Assembly: GCA_020628815.1 (NCBI GenBank)
Contig: JAHDEN010000036.1
Location: 1-41,315, forward strand
DNA from: Chloroflexota bacterium
GTDB lineage: Bacteria > Chloroflexota > Anaerolineae > Promineifilales > Promineifilaceae
Length of the DNA: 41,315 nt
Direction of reading: 5' to 3'
Positions 24,130 to 33,047 of this stretch are shown in pieces (the stretch's first letter is position 1; each line of letters opens with the position of its first letter). Under the pieces are notes generated by a model that saw only the letters and a program-made list of their open reading frames with translations, was not told the DNA's origin and did no database searches. Position numbers and translations under genes: made by a program.

Positions 24130-25467
24130 TTATCCAAACACCTCGGCACAAGCCTCTGACAACACAGATAGCCCTTCCTCAATCTGCTCGTCTGTTAGAT
24201 TGAGGGGGGGCAAAAATCGAACGCAGTTGCTGTATAAACCGGCTCGAATTGTGATCAAACCCCGCACTAACGTCGCGGCGTTAATCGCTCCGGTACTATC
24301 CATATCGGGGGCATTCGACTCTTTGTCTTTGATAACCTCCATCGCCAACATAGAGCCTAATCCACGCACATCACCAATCCGGCCGGGATATTGAACCTGT
24401 AGCTGCTCTAGCCCTGCACGAATCTTGTCACCAACTTCAGTTGCACGTTCTAGAAAGCCGGGCGCACTAATCATTTTTAACGCCTCGATGGCGGCCGCAC
24501 ATGCCAGCGGGCTGCCGCTGTACGTGCCACCCAATCCACCCGGATGGGCTGCATCCACAATGTGAGCCTTGCCAATAACACCGGCTATCGGCATGCCCGC
24601 CCCCATCGCTTTGCCCACCGTAATCAGGTCTGGTTCAACGCCGTAATGTTCACAGGCAAACAGCTTGCCGGTCCGGCCGCTGCCGCACTGAATCTCGTCC
24701 GCAATCATCACGATACCATGATCGGTACACAGTTGGCGGATCTTCTCTAAAAAGCGGGGCGGTGTCGGGATAAAGCCACCTTCACCCTGAACCGGCTCAA
24801 TCACAATCGCGGCTACAAAGGCGGGATCAATCTGCGAAATCATCGCATTGTCAAGCTGCTGACACGACCATTCAACAAACCCTTCTTCGCTCATTTCGGC
24901 CGGTCGGCGATACACGTTGGGGAACGGCAAACGATAAATTTCAGGCGAAAACGGACCAAACGTTCTCTTGAACAACGCATATTTACTCGTCATCCCCATG
25001 GTTAGGTTGGTCCGGCCGTGATACGCCCCTTCAAACACAATAATGCCGTCTCGGCCGGTGTGCGCCCGGGCCAGTTTGATGGCCGCTTCAACCGCCTCGG
25101 CACCACTGTTCGACAACGTCGTTTTAACCGGTCCGCTAATCGGAGCCAACGCGTTCATCAGCTCTGCCAGCTCGACTAACGGTTCATACGTACTCACAAT
25201 CGAGCACATGTGAATCAGCTTATCCGCTTGATCTTTAACCGCATCAACCACGGCCGGTTGGTTATGCCCAATCAGCTGCATGCCGATTCCGCCTGCAAAA
25301 TCAAGCAGCGTATTGCCATCTACATCATGCACGGCCGCTCCATCTGCCGTGTCAATTGCGACGGTTGTTAACTTGGCATTGCCTTGGGCAATGGCGGCCG
25401 CGCGTCGGTCGTTCATAGCTTGGCTTTTTGGGCCAGGAATTTCGGTTACAAGGTTAATAGTGGACAT
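24130..25467 (-). CDS. gabT: Class III PLP aminotransferase, 4-aminobutyrate aminotransferase-like
   Basis: A 445-residue class III aminotransferase. Family features are NSGAEAVEAAIKLARAHTGR, FEGAYHGRT, VIEPVQGEGGF, IADEIQCGSGRTG and the PLP lysine in LITVGKAMGAGMP. It would move the amino group of GABA (or 5-aminovalerate, putrescine) to 2-oxoglutarate. It is the last gene of the leftward amine cluster, 55 bp after the GNAT genes. The context suits the last step of polyamine breakdown to succinate semialdehyde. Exact substrate choice within class III is not certain from motifs. Confidence 0.87.
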   Translation of the reverse strand: MSTINLVTEIPGPKSQAMNDRRAAAIAQGNAKLTTVAIDTADGAAVHDVDGNTLLDFAGGIGMQLIGHNQPAVVDAVKDQADKLIHMCSIVSTYEPLVELAELMNALAPISGPVKTTLSNSGAEAVEAAIKLARAHTGRDGIIVFEGAYHGRTNLTMGMTSKYALFKRTFGPFSPEIYRLPFPNVYRRPAEMSEEGFVEWSCQQLDNAMISQIDPAFVAAIVIEPVQGEGGFIPTPPRFLEKIRQLCTDHGIVMIADEIQCGSGRTGKLFACEHYGVEPDLITVGKAMGAGMPIAGVIGKAHIVDAAHPGGLGGTYSGSPLACAAAIEALKMISAPGFLERATEVGDKIRAGLEQLQVQYPGRIGDVRGLGSMLAMEVIKDKESNAPDMDSTGAINAATLVRGLITIRAGLYSNCVRFLPPLNLTDEQIEEGLSVLSEACAEVFG

Positions 25468-25522
25468 AGTAAAGGTTGCACGTGTACAAGTTGCAGGTTG
25501 GCAAATGTGTTCGAGTGATAAA

Positions 25523-26188
25523 TCACTTGCTACTTACCACTTGCATACCTGCCTCATATTTTTCATTTTCCCAATAAATTAAAGTGGCCCAATTATCAGA
25601 ATTGGAGTCGTCGATATAGTTTTCTAACATGCCGCGCACAACAAACCCGTTGCGCAACTGCATGCTTAAAGTTGGGTCGTACAGCTTGCCTGCGATCACC
25701 TGCCCTACATATTCATGAATGGTGTGAGACTGTCTGAAGGTTGGATAGCCGGGCAAAACCCCGCCAGCTACTATTCCGCGCCGATTGGTTTGTACCACTA
25801 GATCTTTGCGTGCGTCATACAGCATCCGGCCGATTCCCATCCCACGACATTTAGGATGCACACTAATGTCTGCCCCATAGTAAAATTCACCATCGGGTTT
25901 GTGATTGGTGTAATAGCCACCAGCGATCATGTCGTTAAACGTATGGTCGGTGTGTTCAAAATCAAAGTCGATAAAAAAGCCGGAGCCAAGGCCCACCACT
26001 TTTCCATCAAGCAAGGCTACAAATTCGCCGTCTGGAAACACCTCGCAGTGTTTTAGAAAATGCTCCTCGTTCATCAGCTCATGGTCGGCCAATGATGGAA
26101 AGCAGTCTCGCTGCAGCTGGGTCAAAGCCCCTGCATATTTTGGTTTGATCGTATCTAACGTGATCGTTAAATTTTTTTCACTCTTCAT
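25523..26188 (-). CDS. GNAT acetyltransferase paralogue 4 (of four in tandem)
   Basis: About 221 residues with a complete acetyl-CoA loop (CRGMGIGRMLYDARK) and the cluster's shared signature DPTLSMQLRNGF near the C-terminus. It resembles the GNAT half of known GNAT-carbon-nitrogen hydrolase fusions. ATG at 26188 is chosen; it overlaps the previous gene by 11 bp. The last residues (GMQVVSSK) extend beyond the end of the paralogues and are encoded by a spacer repeat in which CACTTGC occurs twice (25524-25530 and 25538-25544). The substrate is probably an amine. Confidence 0.82.
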   Translation of the reverse strand: MKSEKNLTITLDTIKPKYAGALTQLQRDCFPSLADHELMNEEHFLKHCEVFPDGEFVALLDGKVVGLGSGFFIDFDFEHTDHTFNDMIAGGYYTNHKPDGEFYYGADISVHPKCRGMGIGRMLYDARKDLVVQTNRRGIVAGGVLPGYPTFRQSHTIHEYVGQVIAGKLYDPTLSMQLRNGFVVRGMLENYIDDSNSDNWATLIYWENEKYEAGMQVVSSK

Positions 26189-26810
26189 ATTCACCGTTTT
26201 CCCAAAATATTAAGGCGGATGAATGATCTGATTCTTCATGCTCAAAGAAATTTTTTAGAGGTTTAAGTACTTTAAACTCATTTCTCAGCTGGATGGATAA
26301 AGTTGGGTCAAAAATTTCCCCGGCAACGACTTTGTCCAAGTAGCTCTCCAAACTCATTTTATGCTTTTCGTTCTCATATCCGGGCAACAGAGAAGCCGCC
26401 AAAAAACCTTTTTTATTGTATTTAACGATTACCTCTTTCCGTTTGTCATAAATGGTTCTGGCAATGCGCATTCGTCTGTAACTGGGCCTAACAGCAAGAT
26501 CGGTTCCAAAATAATAATCCCCTGACGCTGAGTGAGCGAGTGCCCCATTTGGAAAAATCAGTTCCTCTTCTGTGGCTGGTAAATGGTCTAAATCCACAGA
26601 GACAAAGAAGCCGATTCCAATCCCAACAACGTATTCATCATCCAGTGCCACAATGCATCCTTCAGAAAAAACTTCAGCAAAATGTTCTAGGTCAGCTATG
26701 GTGTAATGCTCTTCGGTAGGAGCATAGCTAAACACGTCCCGAAGCAGATATTCTGCCTGCTTACAGTGCTCGGCCGATAAGGTTTGGTAATTGATCTTAA
26801 CTTGGGGCAT
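26178..26810 (-). CDS. GNAT-like paralogue 3, acetyl-CoA loop altered
   Basis: 210 residues with the GNAT fold and the DPTLSIQLRNEF version of the shared signature. The acetyl-CoA loop, normally RxxGxG, reads YRRMRIART: the first Gly is Arg and the second is Ala. This should weaken pyrophosphate binding, so the protein may be inactive or have another role. Its codon use is more AT-rich and it has only one CGGCCG. It overlaps the next gene by 11 bp and follows paralogue 2 by 25 bp. Confidence 0.78.
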   Translation of the reverse strand: MPQVKINYQTLSAEHCKQAEYLLRDVFSYAPTEEHYTIADLEHFAEVFSEGCIVALDDEYVVGIGIGFFVSVDLDHLPATEEELIFPNGALAHSASGDYYFGTDLAVRPSYRRMRIARTIYDKRKEVIVKYNKKGFLAASLLPGYENEKHKMSLESYLDKVVAGEIFDPTLSIQLRNEFKVLKPLKNFFEHEESDHSSALIFWENGEYEE

Positions 26811-26835
26811 GGAGTGATATCGACAAACTAAATTT

Positions 26836-27486
26836 TTAAATTTCCCTAAAGTCAGTTTTACCCATCTCTGGATTCCCCCAATAAATCAGCGCCGACCAGT
26901 GATTAGATGGGGGATGATCAAAAAAGTTTTGGATCGGCTTAACAATCTGAAATCCGTTGCGCAATTGCATGCTCAAGGTTGGATCATAAATTTCACGGTT
27001 TTCGATCTTTCTAAAATATTCATCGATGCCGATTCCACTTTTATAATCTACGTAACCTTGTAGCACAGAAGCCGCGAAAAAACCGACCTTCTTGTTTCGA
27101 ACAACGACTTCTTTGCGCCGATCATAAATATTCCGGCCGATTTTTTGGCATCTAAAATCAGGATGAACACAGAACTCAGATCCATAATAAAACTTCCCGG
27201 CCGGATCATGATTTTTAACGCATAGCTCGCCTAAAACCTCACTTTCAGTTTCGGGCAAGTTCCGCCAATCTAAATCGGTGAAAATGCCTGTTCCAAATCC
27301 CACAACCACTTCTTGCTTTCCGCCAAGCAACGCAACAATCGATCCTTCAGCAAAGATATCGGCCATTAGCTCTAAATCTTCAGGCACGTACCGATCATCA
27401 TCTGTCATATCAGGAAAACAGGAGTTGATCAAATAAGCGACCGGCTCTGCTAGATCATAGGTTAAAGTGGTGTACCTGATTTCCAT
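26836..27486 (-). CDS. GNAT-like paralogue 2, acetyl-CoA loop altered
   Basis: 216 residues from ATG at 27486, which lies five bases after the stop of paralogue 1; the longer frame would overlap that gene by 43 bp. The GNAT loop reads FRCQKIGRNIYDRR, with Lys in place of the first Gly and the second Gly kept. The shared C-terminal signature DPTLSMQLRNGF is intact. The N-terminus (YTTLTYDLAEPVAYLINSCF) closely follows paralogue 1, so this is a local duplication. Confidence 0.78.
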   Translation of the reverse strand: MEIRYTTLTYDLAEPVAYLINSCFPDMTDDDRYVPEDLELMADIFAEGSIVALLGGKQEVVVGFGTGIFTDLDWRNLPETESEVLGELCVKNHDPAGKFYYGSEFCVHPDFRCQKIGRNIYDRRKEVVVRNKKVGFFAASVLQGYVDYKSGIGIDEYFRKIENREIYDPTLSMQLRNGFQIVKPIQNFFDHPPSNHWSALIYWGNPEMGKTDFREI

Positions 27487-27491
27487 TGTCT

Positions 27492-28115
27492 CTAGCCAGC
27501 ATCTTCTGGGGTCCAAAGAATTAATGCGGCCCAATTGTCTGATCGTGGATAGGTGAAGAAATCTTTAATCGGCCGAATAAGTTTAAAGCCGTTGCGCATC
27601 TGCATCGAGAGCGTAGGGTCAAACGCCTCTCCAGATTTCACCATCTGCAAATAAGCATGGATATCCGTATTGTGTTTAAATTTTTCGTAGCCTGGCAACA
27701 CCGCTGCGGCCGCAAATCCCACTTTGCCATGCCTTACAACAACCGCCTTACGTCTGTTGTAAATCTCTCGGCCGATTCCCCGCCTGCGATAGTCAGGATG
27801 CACGCAAAAGTCGCTACCATAATAATAATCTCCAGCTGGGTTATGGGCCGAATGCTCATCACTACCAAGCAGCTCATTTTCAGTTGGAGGCAGATTGTCA
27901 AAATCCAAATTCACAAAGATACCGGTTCCCATCCCCACCGGCCGATCACCATCCAGCGCAATGATCGTCCCTTCTGAGAAAGCTTTATACATTGCTCTTA
28001 AGTCATCCCGGTCATATTTATCAATATCTGGCATATCAGGGAAGCAGATATCAACAAGGTCCGCGACCGGCTGACAAAGCTCAAGAGACAAAGTGGTATA
28101 CGTAATGTTTGACAT
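27492..28115 (-). CDS. GNAT acetyltransferase paralogue 1
   Basis: 207 residues with the canonical acetyl-CoA loop YRRRGIGREIYNRRK, a DFCVHPDYR beta-strand 4 segment and DPTLSMQMRNGF. It is the first of the four paralogues and is preceded by the carbon-nitrogen hydrolase (69 bp gap). The same two activities occur fused in other bacteria, which supports a joint pathway. The acceptor may be agmatine, putrescine or a related amine. Confidence 0.83.
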   Translation of the reverse strand: MSNITYTTLSLELCQPVADLVDICFPDMPDIDKYDRDDLRAMYKAFSEGTIIALDGDRPVGMGTGIFVNLDFDNLPPTENELLGSDEHSAHNPAGDYYYGSDFCVHPDYRRRGIGREIYNRRKAVVVRHGKVGFAAAAVLPGYEKFKHNTDIHAYLQMVKSGEAFDPTLSMQMRNGFKLIRPIKDFFTYPRSDNWAALILWTPEDAG

Positions 28116-28184
28116 AAATTCGATGGGCCGATTAGAGCCGACATCAATGCGGAACCTAAATGTTCAGCCTGATGTAATGGTTGC

Positions 28185-29033
28185 TTAGTTTTTACTCTCT
28201 ACAATTTTCCCATACGCATCCGGCCGACGTTGATTGAGCAATGGGAATAGATAACGCCACTGTTCAAAAACGGCCGAGTCCAGTTCCGCGACCAGCACTT
28301 CAGTCGTATCACGCCCTGCTTGAGCAATAATATTTCCCATCGGATCGCAAATAAAACTGCTGCCGTAAAACTCAACACCCTCTTGCCCGGTCCGGTTTGC
28401 GGCTGCGATATAGACACCATTAGCGATCGCTTGTCCGCGCATCACCGTTTGCCACGCTTCGGCCGTATCTAATTCCGGTGCTTCTGGCTCAGATCCAATC
28501 GCCGTAGGGTAAAAGATAAATTCTGCCCCATTTAGGGCGCAAATTCTAGACATTTCGGGGAACCATTGGTCATAGCAGGTAGGGACGGCCGTTTTCAACC
28601 CCTCCAATTCGTGAATCGGATATTCATTGTTCCCATTAAAATAGTAATCTTCGTAATAGCCCGCCCCTTGTGGGATATGCACTTTGCGCGTAAACCCGAT
28701 CAGCTCCCCAGTGGGGCCATGAACAGTGGCTGTATCCCAATAGTTCCCTTCGTCATCTTTTTCATAGATGGAGCCGATCACAATCACCTGGTTGTCTTGA
28801 GCCAGCTTGTTAAATACGGTCACACATTCCCCGTCGTGCAATGATTCAGCCCGTTCAAAGTTCTCGTCGTCTTTAACACTGGCAAAATAAGGGCACAGGG
28901 TAAATTCTTGCAAACAGATGATCTGCGCACCCTTTTCGGCCGCTTCTGCCACCAATCCCTCAAGCTTTTTAATCATGTCCGGCCGATTACCGGCCCAATC
29001 TGTTTGCACAACAGCAATCTTAGTATTTTTCAT
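28185..29033 (-). CDS. Carbon-nitrogen hydrolase, N-carbamoylputrescine amidase-like
   Basis: 282 residues of the nitrilase superfamily. The catalytic triad is visible: Glu in LQEFTL, Lys in TRKVHIPQ and Cys in PTCYDQWFPE. The CYDQWFPE context and GAGYYEDYYF are close to AguB, which splits N-carbamoylputrescine to putrescine, CO2 and ammonia. No agmatine deiminase is present in the window, so another carbamoyl or acyl amide may be the substrate. The gene is 12 bp downstream of the agmatinase and is part of the same operon. Confidence 0.87.
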   Translation of the reverse strand: MKNTKIAVVQTDWAGNRPDMIKKLEGLVAEAAEKGAQIICLQEFTLCPYFASVKDDENFERAESLHDGECVTVFNKLAQDNQVIVIGSIYEKDDEGNYWDTATVHGPTGELIGFTRKVHIPQGAGYYEDYYFNGNNEYPIHELEGLKTAVPTCYDQWFPEMSRICALNGAEFIFYPTAIGSEPEAPELDTAEAWQTVMRGQAIANGVYIAAANRTGQEGVEFYGSSFICDPMGNIIAQAGRDTTEVLVAELDSAVFEQWRYLFPLLNQRRPDAYGKIVESKN

Positions 29034-29045
29034 ATCTACGCCTAT

Positions 29046-29966
29046 CTATTTCAACCCTTGACCCATTACAGATAGCAATTCAAATGCCAAATTAGCCGCT
29101 AAAATCGACGTAATCGCCCCATGATCGTAATGGGGGTTCACCTCAACCAGGTCTGCACCAATTACATTTAATCCCGCTAAACCACGCACCATTTGCAACA
29201 TTTGGAAGCTGGTAAAACCACCAACTTCCGGCGTGCCGGTTCCAGGAGCATAAGCCGGGTCAATTGAGTCGATATCAAGGGTGATATAAACCGGCCGGTT
29301 ACCCACCTTTTTACGGATGTGATCCACAATGGCGCTGGTTCCCATCTCAAAACATTTTTCGATTGTGAGCACATCAGCACCCAAACTTTCAGCCTCTTCC
29401 AACTCACCTACTTCTGACTGCGGCCCGCGTATACCCACTTGCACATATGCCTCGGTATCCACAAACCCATCCCGAATCGCCAAATGAAACGGCGTCCCAT
29501 GCTCCAGCTGCGGAATCACCTGATAACAATCAGTGTGTGAATCAAAATGGATGAGAGCCACCGGCCCAAACTTTTCAGCATGGGCGCGCAGGAGCGGATA
29601 GGCGATCGAATGGTCACCACCCAGTGACATCACCCGAATATCCTGCGCCAAAAGCGTGGCAACACCGGCCGTTATCGCATCGGCCGCCCGATCGATGTTT
29701 GTGGGATCACATTCGATATCCCCATAATCTATAAAACTGAGGTCTTTTGTAGGCGATATATTTAAATGACGGTTATACCCCCAAATCTGCTTCGAGTTTT
29801 CGCGGATACTGCCTGGCCCATGCCGTGTACCGCTGCGCCAGCTTGCCGCCCCGCTATCAAATGGAATTCCCACGACAGCCATGTCTACATCGGTTAAATT
29901 GCGCGTGTGTTTGGCATGCATAAACGTAGAAATGCCCATGTATGCGGGGATAAAATCGTCAGTCAT
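29046..29966 (-). CDS. speB: Agmatinase (ureohydrolase family)
   Basis: 306 residues with the full manganese-binding set: GGDHS, DSHTD (Ser in place of the usual Ala) and TLDIDSIDP followed by AYAPGTGTPEVGG, the agmatinase-type substrate loop. It hydrolyses agmatine to putrescine and urea; guanidinobutyrase activity is an alternative. Unlike the arginase-like protein at 5838, all metal ligands are canonical. It precedes the carbon-nitrogen hydrolase by 12 bp. Confidence 0.88.
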   Translation of the reverse strand: MTDDFIPAYMGISTFMHAKHTRNLTDVDMAVVGIPFDSGAASWRSGTRHGPGSIRENSKQIWGYNRHLNISPTKDLSFIDYGDIECDPTNIDRAADAITAGVATLLAQDIRVMSLGGDHSIAYPLLRAHAEKFGPVALIHFDSHTDCYQVIPQLEHGTPFHLAIRDGFVDTEAYVQVGIRGPQSEVGELEEAESLGADVLTIEKCFEMGTSAIVDHIRKKVGNRPVYITLDIDSIDPAYAPGTGTPEVGGFTSFQMLQMVRGLAGLNVIGADLVEVNPHYDHGAITSILAANLAFELLSVMGQGLK

Positions 29967-30045
29967 AAGGTTGTTTTTCCAAAATGGTATTTGTATTCAG
30001 TCAGCATCTCAAAAGTGCCAATTGGATTTTAGTGCGATCCCGGAT

Positions 30046-30130
30046 TCGACAGGCTCAGCCTACCCTTTAACGGCGGAGCCCTGAGCGTCGCTACGCTCAT
30101 TAGCCAATCGCAGATTGGCCCTTGTCGAAG
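30046..30130. repeat. Nested inverted repeat in the spacer upstream of speB
   Basis: The outer arms CGACA-GGCTCAG (from 30047) and CTGAGC/TTGTCG (to 30127) frame two inner hairpins: GAGCGT-cgct-ACGCTC (30083-30098) and GCCAATC-gca-GATTGGC (30103-30119). The style (TTCGACAGGCTCAG ... TTGTCGAAGGG) resembles dispersed intergenic repeats known from many bacterial genomes. It may separate the speB part from the oxidoreductase transcriptionally. Confidence 0.78.
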
Positions 30131-30160
30131 GGTGATCTTGCAATTGAAACGCCTCACGTT

Positions 30161-31750
30161 TTACACGGCCGCTTTCGCCCGATCACGCAAAATCTGCATC
30201 GATGCCAGCTTACCTGGTGCACCGATCACACAGCCACCAGGATGGGTACCTGAGCCACATTGGTAGTAGCCTTTGATCGGTGTGCGGTATTGGTTCCAGC
30301 CAGGAGCAGGCCGACTAAAGAACAGCTGATCGGCGAAAAGTTCACCATGAAAAATGTTCCCTTCTGCGATACCCACAATCCGTTCAATATCAAGCGGGGT
30401 AACCACTTCACGATGTTCAACTAGATCGTTAAAGCCCGGGAAGAACGAGTTAAGCGTCTCTTGAACCGCATCACCCAAATTGTCCCGTTCGGTGTCCCAA
30501 TCGCTATCTTTTAGATGATAAGGCGCCCACATCACAAAGTTAGACATGATGTGTTTGCCTGGCGGGGTCATGTCGGGATCAATGGTTGATTGAATACAGC
30601 CATCGATAAACGGCCGACGGCTGAATCGCCCTTCTTGCGCATCTGCAAACGCCTCTTCAAGGTAATCAAACGTTGGCCCCACGTTCAAAAAGCCTCGAAA
30701 AATTTCAGAAGAGTATTCGTGGTTCGGGTGTTTGGGAACATCGCTAAGCACAAAATTAACTTTGGCCGCTGACCCTTGAAACTTAAAGTCTTGAATCGTT
30801 TTGACCAAATCATCGGGCAATTCGGCCGGATCTACCAAACGCAAAAATGTATTGCGTGGGTCAAGGGCTGACACAACGATATCTGCATAAATTTCTTCGC
30901 CGTTAGACAGTTTCACGCCAACGGCCGCACCGTCTTTGCGCAGTACCTCATCCACACCAGCATCACATAGGATCGTGCCGCCAAATGCTTCAAACGCTCG
31001 GGCTAAAGCCTGGGTAAATCCACCGTTCCCCCCTTTGTGGAAGCCCCATTCGCCAAAGATGCCGTCATACTCACCCATTTTGTGGAAGAGCCAAACCATC
31101 CCGCTTTCTTTTGAGCGAGGGCCGCACATGCTGCCGATGATGGCGCTTGAGGCCAACATCCCTTTAACCAGATCGTTCTCGAAATATTCGTCGAGCACCT
31201 CTGCGATGCTGCTGGTCCACAACTTTTGCACCATGTCCTGCACGTCGGGCGGCATCCCTTCCATAATGGCGTGGAACTCAGCCATCCGCTCAAGTTCTTC
31301 TGGTTCTTGGCTTTGGGGGTTAGGTGGAATCATGTCTACCAACGGTTTTAAGGCGTGGCAAACCCGATCCATAATGTGGCCAAAGTCGTGCATCGCTTCC
31401 GCATCTTCAAGTGAGAGCTTAGAAATCTCGTGATAGTTTTCGTAGCTGTCAGCCCCCAGCTTTAGGTATTGGCCGTCTTCGGCCGGATGGAAGTGATGGG
31501 GCATGGGCAACGTCATCATGCCATGTTCTGGCAGGTTTAGCTCTTGGCAAATGTCCGGCCGGATCAGGCTCAACGCGTATGAAAACGTTGTAAATTTATA
31601 GCCTGGTAACAACTCTTCCGTTACGGCTGCGCCACCCACATACGGCCGACGTTCGAGAATCAACGTGTTAAGTCCCGCTTTGGCCAGATAACCGGCGTTC
31701 ACAAGTCCGTTGTGTCCGCCTCCGATTACGATTGCATCGTATTTTGTCAT
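30161..31750 (-). CDS. FAD-dependent oxidoreductase, PYROXD2/phytoene-desaturase-like
   Basis: 529 residues. The N-terminal dinucleotide fold reads VIGGGHNGLVNAGYLAKAG followed by LERRPYVGGAA. The C-terminal FAD contact is GSGTHPGGCVIGAPG, where related proteins usually have GGGV. The architecture matches the PYROXD2 branch of the amine-oxidase/phytoene desaturase superfamily. It lies between the GcvT-like protein and the agmatinase in a polyamine-type cluster, so oxidation of an amine or N-methyl substrate is plausible but unproven. The start is ATG at 31750. Confidence 0.87.
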   Translation of the reverse strand: MTKYDAIVIGGGHNGLVNAGYLAKAGLNTLILERRPYVGGAAVTEELLPGYKFTTFSYALSLIRPDICQELNLPEHGMMTLPMPHHFHPAEDGQYLKLGADSYENYHEISKLSLEDAEAMHDFGHIMDRVCHALKPLVDMIPPNPQSQEPEELERMAEFHAIMEGMPPDVQDMVQKLWTSSIAEVLDEYFENDLVKGMLASSAIIGSMCGPRSKESGMVWLFHKMGEYDGIFGEWGFHKGGNGGFTQALARAFEAFGGTILCDAGVDEVLRKDGAAVGVKLSNGEEIYADIVVSALDPRNTFLRLVDPAELPDDLVKTIQDFKFQGSAAKVNFVLSDVPKHPNHEYSSEIFRGFLNVGPTFDYLEEAFADAQEGRFSRRPFIDGCIQSTIDPDMTPPGKHIMSNFVMWAPYHLKDSDWDTERDNLGDAVQETLNSFFPGFNDLVEHREVVTPLDIERIVGIAEGNIFHGELFADQLFFSRPAPGWNQYRTPIKGYYQCGSGTHPGGCVIGAPGKLASMQILRDRAKAAV

Positions 31751-31754
31751 AATT

Positions 31755-31837
31755 TGAGAAATGAGAGGAGAGATGAGAGAAAAGAGGTTGAGCGCGAGGA
31801 CTCTGCTCTCTATTCTCTTGTCTCTCTACTCTCTACT
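31755..31837. repeat. GA-rich/TC-rich hairpin spacer downstream of the GcvT-like gene
   Basis: A purine tract (about 31755-31800, GAGAGGAGAGATGAGAG style) is followed by a pyrimidine tract (31801-31837, CTCTCTACTCTCTACT style) that can fold back on it. The right end runs into the GcvT-like gene and encodes its final residues. The word AGAGTAGAGAGA occurs in inverted orientation at the other end of that gene. Confidence 0.78.
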
Positions 31838-33046
31838 AGTTTTTCTTGCTGGGTTAAAGAACGGCAACTCAGCCACACGGGCTTTGATATTCACACTACG
31901 GCGAATGATGCTTACTTCTAGGTCAACTTCGGTGCCGGGTTCACATAAGTCTAAAGGCAATTTTGCCAATGCGATATGACTGCGTAACAAGGATGAATAC
32001 ATCATGCAGGTCGCGTATCCGCCATATTCCCACGGGGTATCGCTGATGCGGTAGATGTTCATTGTTCCTTCGTTAAACACGCCGTCCATCGGTGGATGAA
32101 TCCCAGCCTCGCGATGTTTTTCTTGATAGTCGTACCAGTCAATCACCAGCCCAACCGTTTTGTGACGGCTGGATTTATTGGCGATTTCAGCTTCAATCGC
32201 TTCCCGGCCGATAAACGTCCGGTCATCTTTGGCCAAGGTGTTAAACATCCACCCCCAGCCCAATTCATGAGGCGTATCGCGTTGAGCATCTGTCCAAGCG
32301 TAGCGGGCTGAATGGAAGTCCACATCAAGCAATAACAAGCCAGCTTCGATACGAGCCATTTTGAGTGCGTGCAGCCCCATCGGCGTGATGTTGTAGCCGC
32401 TACCGGCCGACATCAACGCGTCCCACACCGCCACACAACTATCTTTTGGCACCCAAAGTTCATACCCCAGATCACCGGTGTAACCGGTGCGCGAAATTAC
32501 GACAGAATGGCCGTCTAGTTTCGTATGTGCCAAACGGAAGAAGCCTACACCGTTTAGATCGCTGGTCAGCTCTTGTAAAATTTCAAGTGATTTAGGCCCT
32601 TGCAGAGCCAAAATCCCATAGTCGGTTGTGATGTCGTCAATCTGGACATCAAACTCTTTTTTACGCGCGATTTGCCGGAAATAGCGCAGGTTAGGCTCGG
32701 CCGCTGTGAGCCAGTATTCCCCCACGCTCACATGCATAATTACCCCATCTTCAACCACAAAGCCAGCATCGTCACACCATATGGTGTATTGTGCTCGCCC
32801 CGGTTTGCATTTGCGAATATCCCGTGCCATCACGTGCATCAAATATGCTTCGGCATCGGGTCCGCTAAATTTGTATTTAAATAAGGGAGACGTGTCCAAT
32901 AATCCAGCCGAATTACGCACCGAATAATATTCTGAAATTTCAGAGTGTTGATATTGAGGTGCCACTAAGTAACCGGCCCAATTCTCCCAAATCTGGGGGT
33001 GGTTGAGTGGTCCTGTACGTGGGTGAAAAGGTGTTGTTTTGGGCAT
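31826..33046 (-). CDS. GcvT-like folate-dependent aminomethyltransferase
   Basis: 406 residues with the GcvT/YgfZ-type fold. Visible elements are RNSAGLLDTSPLFKYKFSG, DGVIMHVS, LALQGPKS, and the SRTGYTGDLGYELW signature, followed by the barrel domain after about residue 300. Family members move a one-carbon unit from an aminomethyl or N-methyl donor to tetrahydrofolate (glycine cleavage T, dimethylglycine or sarcosine systems, DMSP demethylase). No GcvH or GcvP is nearby, so a demethylase role beside the FAD oxidoreductase is likelier than glycine cleavage. The last residues (KTSRE) come from the flanking GA-repeat. Confidence 0.85.
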   Translation of the reverse strand: MPKTTPFHPRTGPLNHPQIWENWAGYLVAPQYQHSEISEYYSVRNSAGLLDTSPLFKYKFSGPDAEAYLMHVMARDIRKCKPGRAQYTIWCDDAGFVVEDGVIMHVSVGEYWLTAAEPNLRYFRQIARKKEFDVQIDDITTDYGILALQGPKSLEILQELTSDLNGVGFFRLAHTKLDGHSVVISRTGYTGDLGYELWVPKDSCVAVWDALMSAGSGYNITPMGLHALKMARIEAGLLLLDVDFHSARYAWTDAQRDTPHELGWGWMFNTLAKDDRTFIGREAIEAEIANKSSRHKTVGLVIDWYDYQEKHREAGIHPPMDGVFNEGTMNIYRISDTPWEYGGYATCMMYSSLLRSHIALAKLPLDLCEPGTEVDLEVSIIRRSVNIKARVAELPFFNPARKTSRE

Positions 33047-33047
33047 T

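Noticed and set aside
31826-33046. Glycine cleavage T protein (gcvT) proper
   Set aside because: No gcvH or gcvP is nearby and the context is an oxidoreductase and transporter cluster, so only a GcvT-like label is given.
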